NCBI GenBank assembly: GCA_001786225.1
Contig: MFVV01000030.1
Location: 1 to 7,206 of the forward strand
From: Candidatus Nomurabacteria bacterium RIFCSPLOWO2_12_FULL_46_14
GTDB taxonomy: Bacteria > Patescibacteriota > Minisyncoccia > Phycocordibacterales > UBA9973
DNA length: 7,206 nucleotides
Reading direction: 5' to 3'
Positions 1 through 4,410 of this stretch are shown here, piece by piece. The notes under the pieces are model-generated. The model did no database searches. It saw only the letters and a list, made by a program, of their open reading frames with translations, and was not told the DNA's origin. A program made the translations under genes and the position numbers. Numbering within the stretch: the stretch's first letter is position 1; each line of letters starts with the position of its first letter.

Positions 1-523
1 CTTCGGAAGAAGCGTTAATGTTTCTATCCAAGGAGCATAATTCCGAGACTCGGAGGCCGGTGGAGAAAAGCATTTCCAAAATAGCTTTATCCCGGAGACT
101 TTTTAAATCCTTGCCGGAGGGCGCTTCTAAAAGACGTTCCAGCTCAATCGGGGTGATCAAATCCAAAGAGCGTTCCGGCACGCGGGCGAGCTCAATCTGG
201 TCGGAGGCCATGGCTGGGATGTCTCTCTTGGATAAATATTTCAAGAACATCCGCAGGGCTATCATGTAATAGTTTTGGGTAGAACGGGAAATGGTTTCTG
301 TCCGTTCTTTATTTTTTTTGCGCTTGGTCGGTTGGCGATTCTGCCACAGGCGGAACTCCCGCACTGCTTCCGGGGTAATATCCGCCACTTTTTTTATTTT
401 TGCCTGTTCAAAAAAACAGGACAAGTAAGAGCCATAATTCTCAATCGTCCGTTGCGCGGCGCCGCGCTCAATCTCCAAGTATTCCAAAAACTCCCTATGT
501 AGTCTGTCTATTTCAGTCGCCAT
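1..523 (-). CDS. XerC/XerD-family tyrosine recombinase, N-terminal part (cut by window edge)
   Basis: Reading the minus strand from the ATG at 523 gives 174 uninterrupted codons that leave the window at its left end. Residues 1-110 look like the SAM-like core-binding domain of phage-type integrases: a helix HREFLEYLEIERG, the RTIENY segment at 25-30, and RSTQNYYMIALRMFLKYL at 80-97. The catalytic domain begins near 120 (LITPIELERLL) and reaches box I, FSTGLRVSELCSLD, where R158 is the expected first catalytic arginine. The later catalytic His/Arg residues and the nucleophilic Tyr lie outside the window. A basic insert (residues 66-76, KRKKNKERTET) sits in the N-terminal domain. In the known family such enzymes resolve chromosome dimers or integrate elements; with no att site or phage genes here, a housekeeping Xer is the likelier reading. 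XerC and XerD cannot be told apart from this fragment. There is no ribosome binding site; an extended -10 box lies 6 nt upstream. Confidence 0.88.
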   Translation of the reverse strand, partial: MATEIDRLHREFLEYLEIERGAAQRTIENYGSYLSCFFEQAKIKKVADITPEAVREFRLWQNRQPTKRKKNKERTETISRSTQNYYMIALRMFLKYLSKRDIPAMASDQIELARVPERSLDLITPIELERLLEAPSGKDLKSLRDKAILEMLFSTGLRVSELCSLDRNINASSE

Positions 524-529
524 GCTCTA

Positions 530-538
530 ATTTTAGCA
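530..538 (-). promoter_or_regulatory. Extended -10 promoter of xer (leaderless layout)
   Basis: On the minus strand the bases read TGC-TAAAAT, an extended -10 box, and the last T is followed by 6 nt (TAGAGC) and then the ATG at 523. Transcription would start at or next to the A of the start codon. No convincing -35 box is visible, which is usual for TGn promoters. The same layout occurs at hicB, rpsO and the dksA-like gene. Confidence 0.55.
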
Positions 539-616
539 TAAAATATTGTGCGACATCGTTTTTTGAGTCCCTTTATTTTCTACGGCGAATTCGAAAGGTA
601 GGCGGTAGCCTCTTTT

Positions 617-838
617 TTATTTCTTTTTTACCCATTCGATTTTTGACACCCCGGCTTGCTTTAAAATGCGGATCAAAAGATCCACGCTCATTATTTTTTC
701 ATGCTGATTGGGGATAGTTAAAGAAAGCTCTCCTTTTATCATATAAGGATGCTTGCCTTCCTGGTATGGACCTTCAAAACCGAAAGATTTTAATTTCGAA
801 ACTAGCTTTCTCTGTGAAACCGGGACAAGCCTAGGCAT
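617..838 (-). CDS. hicA: HicA-type toxin (mRNA interferase)
   Basis: This 73-residue protein has the HicA layout: a double-stranded-RNA-binding-like fold starting PRLVPVSQRKLVSKLKSFGF, then EGKHPYMIKG carrying the G-x-H motif with the presumed catalytic H30, then SLTIPNQHEKIMSVDLLIRILKQAG, the usual strand plus helix ending in the LRxILKQAG-like element. HicA toxins cleave mRNA or tmRNA without needing the ribosome and are neutralised by HicB. The ATG lies inside the end of hicB and the genes overlap by 8 nt (ATGCCTAG), so translation is probably coupled. All expected residues are present and nothing suggests decay. Codon use is visibly more AT-rich than in rpsO or pnp, which fits a mobile module acquired separately. 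The assignment is by motif and context; activity is not shown. Confidence 0.85.
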   Translation of the reverse strand: MPRLVPVSQRKLVSKLKSFGFEGPYQEGKHPYMIKGELSLTIPNQHEKIMSVDLLIRILKQAGVSKIEWVKKK

Positions 839-1079
839 ATGCCTTCATCTGTATATTAGAAGTTGGTGTTTTAAAATTAGGAATGGGTAAATTTTTTTTT
901 AGTCGTAAAATAAGCCAACCCTCCAAAACATTGTGCAAATTCTCCCTACATTCCTCTAGAGTTTTGCCAGTAGCCCAAACTCCGCGCAAATCTTTAATTT
1001 CCGCGTAGAATTTTTTGCCGCTATCTATTATTTCGTACTTTGCTTTTCCAAGATAATAATTTAAAAAATTTTCTATCAT
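831..1079 (-). CDS. hicB: HicB-type antitoxin (short form, no DNA-binding tail)
   Basis: The 82-residue protein matches the HicB-like (UPF0150) fold, a partially degraded RNase H-like domain: strand YEIIDSGKKFYAEIKDLRGVWATG, then the helix signature TLEECRENLHNVLEGWLILRL, then a short NLPIPNF end. Together these are the typical 'Gv.a.G.TleEa..n...al..wl...iP' pattern. Many HicB proteins carry a C-terminal ribbon-helix-helix or HTH domain that binds the operator; this one ends right after the core, so it can plausibly bind HicA but has no obvious means of self-repression. The antitoxin gene comes first, the reverse of the E. coli hicAB order but a known arrangement. The ATG at 1079 lies 6 nt after a perfect TATAAT, so the mRNA should be leaderless and no ribosome binding site is expected. 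Confidence 0.85.
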   Translation of the reverse strand: MIENFLNYYLGKAKYEIIDSGKKFYAEIKDLRGVWATGKTLEECRENLHNVLEGWLILRLKKNLPIPNFKTPTSNIQMKAYA

Positions 1080-1085
1080 CTTTTT

Positions 1086-1113
1086 ATTATATCATACCTG
1101 TAAAACCTTGCAA
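1086..1113 (-). promoter_or_regulatory. hicBA promoter
   Basis: On the minus strand, TTGCAA (1113-1108) is followed by a 16-nt spacer and TATAAT (1091-1086). TGA stands directly before the -10, making it an extended box. The -10 ends 6 nt before the hicB ATG, so transcript and coding region should begin together. TTGCAA is its own reverse complement and is also the -35 of the rpsO promoter on the other strand. Confidence 0.72.
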
Positions 1114-1136
1114 ATTTTGGCGGTTTGTGCTATTGT
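1108..1136 (+). promoter_or_regulatory. rpsO promoter
   Basis: TTGCAA (1108-1113), a 17-nt spacer and TATTGT (1131-1136), preceded by TGC at 1128-1130, form a good sigma-70-type extended promoter. The -10 ends 6 nt before the ATG at 1143, so rpsO mRNA should be leaderless. This leaves no room for a 5' leader operator of the kind S15 binds in its own mRNA in E. coli. Confidence 0.7.
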
Positions 1137-1142
1137 AGAACG

Positions 1143-1403
1143 ATGTTGGCTACCAAAAAAAAGCAGGCAATTATCAAGAAACATCAGATTCACGAGAAAG
1201 ACACGGGCTCTTCCGAAGTGCAGGTTGCGGTTATAACTACCCAGATTGACGAGTTGGCCAAGCATCTGAAGAAGCACAAGAAAGACAATCACTCCCGCCG
1301 GGGGCTCATCAAGATGGTGGCCGACCGGCGCACGCATTTGAAGTATTTGGAGCGCAAAAACAAGACCCGCTACGATGCGCTAGTGAAGAAAATGGGACTT
1401 TAG
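1143..1403 (+). CDS. rpsO: Small ribosomal subunit protein S15 (uS15)
   Basis: The 86-residue product is a clear S15. HEKDTGSSEVQVAVITTQIDELAKHLKKHKKDNHSRRGLIKMVADRR contains the family signature (DTGS.EVQ, then HKKD.HSRRGL), and LKYLERKNKTRYDALVKKMGL is the normal C-terminus. S15 is the early binder of the 16S rRNA central domain, where it contacts helices h20-h22 and organises binding of S6, S18 and S11. The usual length is about 88-89 residues, so the protein is complete. I start at the ATG at 1143. An in-frame TTG at 1125 would add six residues (MCYCRT), but it lies upstream of the -10 box (1131-1136), which its codons would have to cross, so it cannot be on the transcript. The gene opens the plus-strand run that leads to pnp, the conserved rpsO-pnp linkage, here with one gene inserted. 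No terminator follows it. Confidence 0.97.
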   Translation: MLATKKKQAIIKKHQIHEKDTGSSEVQVAVITTQIDELAKHLKKHKKDNHSRRGLIKMVADRRTHLKYLERKNKTRYDALVKKMGL

Positions 1404-1420
1404 TTTTAGATATACAATTT

Positions 1421-1465
1421 AATATTTTAATATTTTAATATTTTAATAATTTTTCATAATTTTTC
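1421..1465 (+). repeat. AT-only short tandem repeats between rpsO and the NYN gene
   Basis: Three perfect tandem copies of AATATTTT (1421-1428, 1429-1436, 1437-1444) are followed by two perfect tandem copies of ATAATTTTTC (1446-1455, 1456-1465). The second ends on the base before the NYN start codon. The whole rpsO-NYN spacer is nearly pure A/T and has no Shine-Dalgarno sequence. CATAAT inside the last copy resembles a -10 box 5 nt before the ATG, but this is weak. Confidence 0.8.
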
Positions 1466-1975
1466 ATGACTGTAATAAAACACAAAGAACAGCGAGTTGG
1501 GGTTTTCATAGATACGCAGAATCTTTATCATAGCGCGCGCAACCTATACAAAGCGCGGGTTAACTTCGGCGCGGTAGTCAAAGACGCTGTCGCCGGGCGC
1601 AAGCTGGTCCGGGCGGTAGCGTATGTCATTACCACCGAAGCCGGCGACGAGAAAAATTTTTTTGAAGCCCTGACCAAGCTCGGCATTGAAACCAAAACCA
1701 AAGATTTACAAATTTTCCACACCGGCACCAAAAAGGCGGACTGGGATGTGGGATTGACTGTGGATGCGATTAAAATGTCGCCGCGGTTAGACTCGGTCAT
1801 TCTCGCTTCCGGCGACGGTGATTTTGTGCCCTTGGTCCGATATCTCCAAACCGTCGGCGTGCAGGTGGAAGTCGCTTCTTTCGGTCAATCCACATCCGCT
1901 AAGCTCCGCGAAGCCGCGGACGACTTCCTGGACCTCTCCGAGAGTCCCCGCAAGTATCTCCTCCAGGCGGGGTAG
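1466..1975 (+). CDS. NYN/PIN-like domain protein (LabA/DUF88 type), putative endoribonuclease
   Basis: This 169-residue protein is essentially one NYN domain, a PIN-like metal-dependent nuclease fold. Motif 1 is VGVFIDTQNLYHSARN with D16 and N19. A middle acidic cluster is KKADWDVGLTVDAIKM with D92, D94 and D100. Motif 3 is SVILASGDGDFVPLVRYL with D117 and D119, followed by the Rossmann-like strand GVQVEVASFG and the closing LREAADDFLDL. The three acidic groups normally form the Mg2+/Mn2+ site of PIN/NYN RNases and all are intact, so RNA cleavage is a reasonable expectation; the substrate is unknown. There is no signal peptide or membrane segment, so it should be cytosolic. It sits between rpsO and pnp with no clear terminator on either side, which suggests shared transcription and a role in RNA processing or decay. 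An NYN protein without nuclease activity, as proposed for some LabA-like proteins, cannot be ruled out. Confidence 0.85.
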   Translation: MTVIKHKEQRVGVFIDTQNLYHSARNLYKARVNFGAVVKDAVAGRKLVRAVAYVITTEAGDEKNFFEALTKLGIETKTKDLQIFHTGTKKADWDVGLTVDAIKMSPRLDSVILASGDGDFVPLVRYLQTVGVQVEVASFGQSTSAKLREAADDFLDLSESPRKYLLQAG

Positions 1976-1983
1976 AGATTTTC

Positions 1984-2011
1984 TTGTTTTTTATTTTAAA
2001 AATGTTAATAT
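1984..2011 (+). promoter_or_regulatory. Candidate internal promoter for pnp
   Basis: TTGTTT (1984-1989), a 16-nt spacer and TAATAT (2006-2011), preceded by TGT (2003-2005), form an extended -10 promoter just after the NYN stop codon. A start near 2018 would give a pnp leader of about 130 nt, unlike the leaderless genes elsewhere in the window. It would let pnp be expressed apart from rpsO. The surrounding DNA is AT-rich, which raises the chance of an accidental match. Confidence 0.45.
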
Positions 2012-2042
2012 CCCGATAGGATTTATAAGTTAATCAGGGTTC

Positions 2043-2139
2043 GTGTCGAGACACAAAGTAGTGTTCTTAATCGGAGAACAATACTCCAGTCTCTACATGA
2101 GCCTTGCCGGTTTCACAACCGGCATCTGCCCCAGGCAGA
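2043..2139 (+). promoter_or_regulatory. Structured pnp leader: four consecutive hairpins
   Basis: Four short hairpins can be drawn in a row ahead of the pnp ATG. H1 is GTGT-CGAG-ACAC (2043-2054). H2 is TGTTCT / AGAACA (2062-2067 with 2075-2080), with an outer AGT/ACT helix across an internal loop. H3 is a perfect 8-bp stem, TGCCGGTT / AACCGGCA (2105-2112 with 2117-2124), with loop TCAC. H4 is TCTGCC / GGCAGA (2125-2130 with 2134-2139), loop CCA, stacked directly on H3. There is no U-tract after H3 or H4, so they are not intrinsic terminators. In E. coli the pnp leader contains an RNase III-cleaved hairpin through which PNPase represses itself; a similar role here is inference from position. 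Confidence 0.5.
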
Positions 2140-2147
2140 CAAGTAAT

Positions 2148-4307
2148 ATGAAAAAGAAAGAATACTCGGTAGAAATCGGCGGAAAAATTTTAACCGCCGA
2201 GTTTACGGATTTGGCGGAGCAAGCTCATGGCTCGGTGATTTTAAAATACGGCGAGACTATCGTCTTGGCCACCGCCTGCATGTCGCGGGACAGCCTCGCC
2301 GGCTTGGGATTTTTTAATCTGACGGTGGATTATATGGAAAGATTTTACGCTGCGGGCAAAATCCTGGGTTCGCGTTTCGTCCGGCGCGAAGGCAAGCCGT
2401 CGGAAGACGCGGTTCTCGGCTCACGGGTTATTGACCGCACCATCCGTCCGCTTTTTGACCAGTCCATCCGCCACGCGGTGCAGGTCATCGTCACCGTGCT
2501 CTCGGTGGACGAGAATGACCCCACAATTTTAGCCATCAACGCGGCGTCTCTCGCTCTCGGCGTCTCCAATATCCCCTGGAACGGGCCGGTTGGCGCGGTG
2601 CGCATCGGTAGATATTCTAGTGAGGATATAGTAATTAACCCGCCACAGAAGCTCCGCGAAGACGACGCCAGCTATAAATACGACTTGACCGTCTGCGGTA
2701 GAGACGGCCACATCAATATGATAGAGGCTTCGGCGCATGAAACCCCAGAGAGCGAGTTGGCCGAAGCGCTTAAGCTAGCCAGCGCGGAAATTAAAAAGCT
2801 GGAAGAATTTCAGAAAAATATAATCAAAGAAATAGGGCATGAGAAGAGGGTCATTACCAAAGAAGAATTAAATCCGGAATCATTAAAACTTTTCAATGCA
2901 GAAATTCGACCGGAGATGGAGGGCGCTTTGTTTGGAGAGGCTGGGAAGAAAAAAATAGACGACCTACATACCGCCTGGAACAAAATGGTCAAGGAAAAAT
3001 ATCCGGAACGGGAGGAATTCGCGCCGGAAGACAATCTTTTTGACGATACGGAAAATGACATTCTTCATAAGAAGGCGATTGAAGAAAACAAGCGCCCGGA
3101 CGGCAGGCGGATGGACGAAGTCCGGGAGCTTTACGCCCAGGCTGGCGGCATTTCTTCCATCATGCACGGCTCCGGGATTTTTTATCGCGGCGGCACGCAT
3201 GTGCTTTCGGTGCTGACCTTGGGGGGTCCGGAAGACCGCAATCTGGTGGATGGTATGGAACGGAGAGTAGAGAAAAGATTTATGCATCATTACAACTTTC
3301 CGCCATATTCCGGCGGAGAAGTGGGCCGAGCCGGTTTCACCAATCGGCGGGAGGTGGGGCACGGCGCCCTGGCGGAGAAAGCGCTTCTTATGGTTCTGCC
3401 CAGGGTGGAAGATTTTCCCTACACTATGCGTTTAGTCTCCGAGTCCATGGCTTCCAATGGTTCCACTTCCCAGGCTTCCATCTGCGCCTCCACTCTGGCT
3501 TTAATGGATGGTGGCGTGCCCATCAAGGCGCCGGTAGCCGGTATTGCCATGGGTCTCATGACAGAAAGTAGAAAGTTGAAAGTGGAAGGTAAAAAGGAAG
3601 AACCAAGGTATAAAATTCTGACGGATATCCAGGGGCCGGAAGATCATCATGGCGACATGGATTTCAAAATCGCGGGCACTCGCGCGGGAGTCACCGCCAT
3701 CCAGCTGGACGTCAAAGTGGAAGGAGTGCCGATCAAGGTTCTGGCCGAGGCGATGGCGGAGGCCAAAGTGGCCCGTAATAAAATATTGGACAGAATTGAA
3801 GAAGAAATAAAAGCACCCAGAGCCGAAATTTCCCCGAATGCGCCCAAAATTCTGATTATGAAAATCAAACCAGACCAAATCGGCCTGGTCATCGGCGCGG
3901 GCGGGAAGACGGTCAAGGAAATCAGGGAGAAAACCGGCGCGGAAATCACCATTGAAGACGACGGCACCGTTTACCTGACGGGTAAAGGCGAGAGCGCGGC
4001 CGAGGCCAAGAAGATTGTGGAAGAAATGACCCGTGAGTTTAAGGTGGGCGAAATGCTAAAGGGCGAAGTGGTGAAAATCGCCGACTTCGGCGCTTTTGTC
4101 CGATTAAATTCCTGGACTGACGGCATGGTCCACATCTCGGAGATTGCCCCTTTCCGGGTAGAGCGGGTTAGCGATATAATAAAGGAAGGCATGATAGTGC
4201 CGGTCAAGGTTATTAAAGTTGACCAAGAGCGGGGCAAAATAAGCCTCTCCATCCGCGAGGCGGACAAAGATTTTTTTAGTGAAAATCAACGAGCGAAGCG
4301 AATGTGA
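2148..4307 (+). CDS. pnp: Polyribonucleotide nucleotidyltransferase (PNPase)
   Basis: PNPase degrades RNA 3' to 5' by phosphorolysis, releasing nucleoside diphosphates, and can also add tails; it acts as a trimer in the cytosol. The 719 residues show every domain: first RNase PH domain (about 10-215) with the RNA-contacting FVRREGKPSE (F77, R79, R80), a helical linker (about 235-310), and a second RNase PH domain starting at RPDGR (316-320). This second domain carries the phosphate-binding SNGSTSQAS (436-444) and the metal-binding aspartates D493 and D499 in TDIQGPEDHHGDMDF. A KH domain (GAGG loop at 583-586) and an S1 domain (from about 633, DFGAFVRL...DGMVHISEI) follow. I start at the ATG at 2148 because MKKKEYSVEIGGKIL is the normal family N-terminus; an in-frame GTG at 2043 would add 35 residues made from leader hairpins. 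Oddities are an insert of about 11 residues encoded by a 7-bp tandem repeat before D493, and a C-terminal tail (NQRAKRM) written by an inverted repeat that also holds the stop codon. Confidence 0.97.
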   Translation: MKKKEYSVEIGGKILTAEFTDLAEQAHGSVILKYGETIVLATACMSRDSLAGLGFFNLTVDYMERFYAAGKILGSRFVRREGKPSEDAVLGSRVIDRTIRPLFDQSIRHAVQVIVTVLSVDENDPTILAINAASLALGVSNIPWNGPVGAVRIGRYSSEDIVINPPQKLREDDASYKYDLTVCGRDGHINMIEASAHETPESELAEALKLASAEIKKLEEFQKNIIKEIGHEKRVITKEELNPESLKLFNAEIRPEMEGALFGEAGKKKIDDLHTAWNKMVKEKYPEREEFAPEDNLFDDTENDILHKKAIEENKRPDGRRMDEVRELYAQAGGISSIMHGSGIFYRGGTHVLSVLTLGGPEDRNLVDGMERRVEKRFMHHYNFPPYSGGEVGRAGFTNRREVGHGALAEKALLMVLPRVEDFPYTMRLVSESMASNGSTSQASICASTLALMDGGVPIKAPVAGIAMGLMTESRKLKVEGKKEEPRYKILTDIQGPEDHHGDMDFKIAGTRAGVTAIQLDVKVEGVPIKVLAEAMAEAKVARNKILDRIEEEIKAPRAEISPNAPKILIMKIKPDQIGLVIGAGGKTVKEIREKTGAEITIEDDGTVYLTGKGESAAEAKKIVEEMTREFKVGEMLKGEVVKIADFGAFVRLNSWTDGMVHISEIAPFRVERVSDIIKEGMIVPVKVIKVDQERGKISLSIREADKDFFSENQRAKRM
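3564..3591 (+). repeat. 7-bp tandem repeat (4 units) inside pnp
   Basis: GAAAGTA, GAAAGTT, GAAAGTG and GAAGGTA follow one another without a gap. They encode most of a charged segment (SRKLKVEGK) inserted between GIAMGLM and YKILTDI, where PNPases such as that of E. coli have only a short turn. The unit is not a multiple of three, so gain or loss of one copy would shift the reading frame of this gene. Confidence 0.8.
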
Positions 4308-4312
4308 TTTTC
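4281..4312 (+). repeat. Inverted repeat overlapping the pnp stop codon
   Basis: GAAAATCA (4281-4288) and TGATTTTC (4305-4312) are perfect reverse complements around a 16-nt loop, ACGAGCGAAGCGAATG. The right arm contains the TGA stop of pnp and the left arm and loop encode its last residues. The loop is related, in inverted orientation, to the loop of the hairpin at 4374-4407. Confidence 0.75.
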
Positions 4313-4315
4313 CTA

Positions 4316-4371
4316 ACCCTGTTAAATAAATTTTGCAAGGCAAAATTTGTCCGAAGGACATTTAACAGGGT
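4316..4371 (+). repeat. 56-nt perfect three-way-junction element downstream of pnp
   Basis: An outer 12-bp stem, ACCCTGTTAAAT (4316-4327) with ATTTAACAGGGT (4360-4371), encloses two inner hairpins. One is AAATTTTGC / GCAAAATTT (4328-4336 with 4340-4348, loop AAG) and the other is GTCC / GGAC (4349-4352 with 4356-4359, loop GAA). All 25 pairs are Watson-Crick, no base at the junction is unpaired, and only the two triloops and the junction itself interrupt the helices. No T-run follows, so it is not a standard intrinsic terminator. It could be a 3' stabiliser of pnp mRNA, a small dispersed palindromic element or a DNA cruciform. The structure is seen directly; the function is unknown. Confidence 0.8.
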
Positions 4372-4373
4372 GA

Positions 4374-4407
4374 TGATTTTAACACTCACTGCGTTCGTTT
4401 AAAATCA
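4374..4407 (+). repeat. Inverted repeat just before the membrane-protein gene
   Basis: TGATTTTAA (4374-4382) and TTAAAATCA (4399-4407) form a perfect 9-bp stem with the 16-nt loop CACTCACTGCGTTCGT. It ends 3 nt before the next start codon, so on the mRNA it could limit ribosome access. Twelve of the 16 loop bases match the reverse complement of the loop at 4289-4304. Confidence 0.75.
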
Positions 4408-4410
4408 ATC

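Noticed and set aside
1..523. Integrase of a mobile element with hicBA as cargo
   Set aside because: No attachment site, direct repeats of a tRNA end or other element genes are seen, and the recombinase resembles housekeeping Xer proteins; the missing C-terminus prevents a firmer decision.
597..617. Possible terminator: AGGC-GGTA-GCCT followed by a T-run, plus strand
   Set aside because: The stem is only about 4 bp and points along the plus strand, where no gene ends; the adjacent genes are on the minus strand.
18..717. Plus-strand open frames of 75-105 codons across the xer region
   Set aside because: They lie antisense to the recombinase frame, which has clear family motifs, or run across the intergenic spacer. 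They have no recognisable protein features.
1125..1142. TTG start giving S15 six extra residues
   Set aside because: It lies upstream of the -10 box of the rpsO promoter, which its codons would have to cross, and the extra MCYCRT is not S15-like.
2043..2147. In-frame GTG-started extension of PNPase by 35 residues
   Set aside because: The added residues do not resemble any PNPase N-terminus, the stretch is made of stacked hairpins, and MKKKEYSVEIGG at 2148 is the normal start. The ATG at 2097 is rejected for the same reason.
3501..3967. Minus-strand open frames opposite pnp, comM and the membrane-protein gene
   Set aside because: They are mirror frames of GC-biased coding sequence, without start signals or domain motifs.
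4316..4371. tRNA or tRNA-like element
   Set aside because: The fold has three helices rather than four, with triloops, no T-loop consensus GTTCRANYC and no CCA end; 56 nt is too short.
4300..4410. Standard intrinsic terminator for pnp
   Set aside because: The palindromes are strong but none is followed by a T-run at the base of the stem in the plus direction, so I list them as repeats instead.
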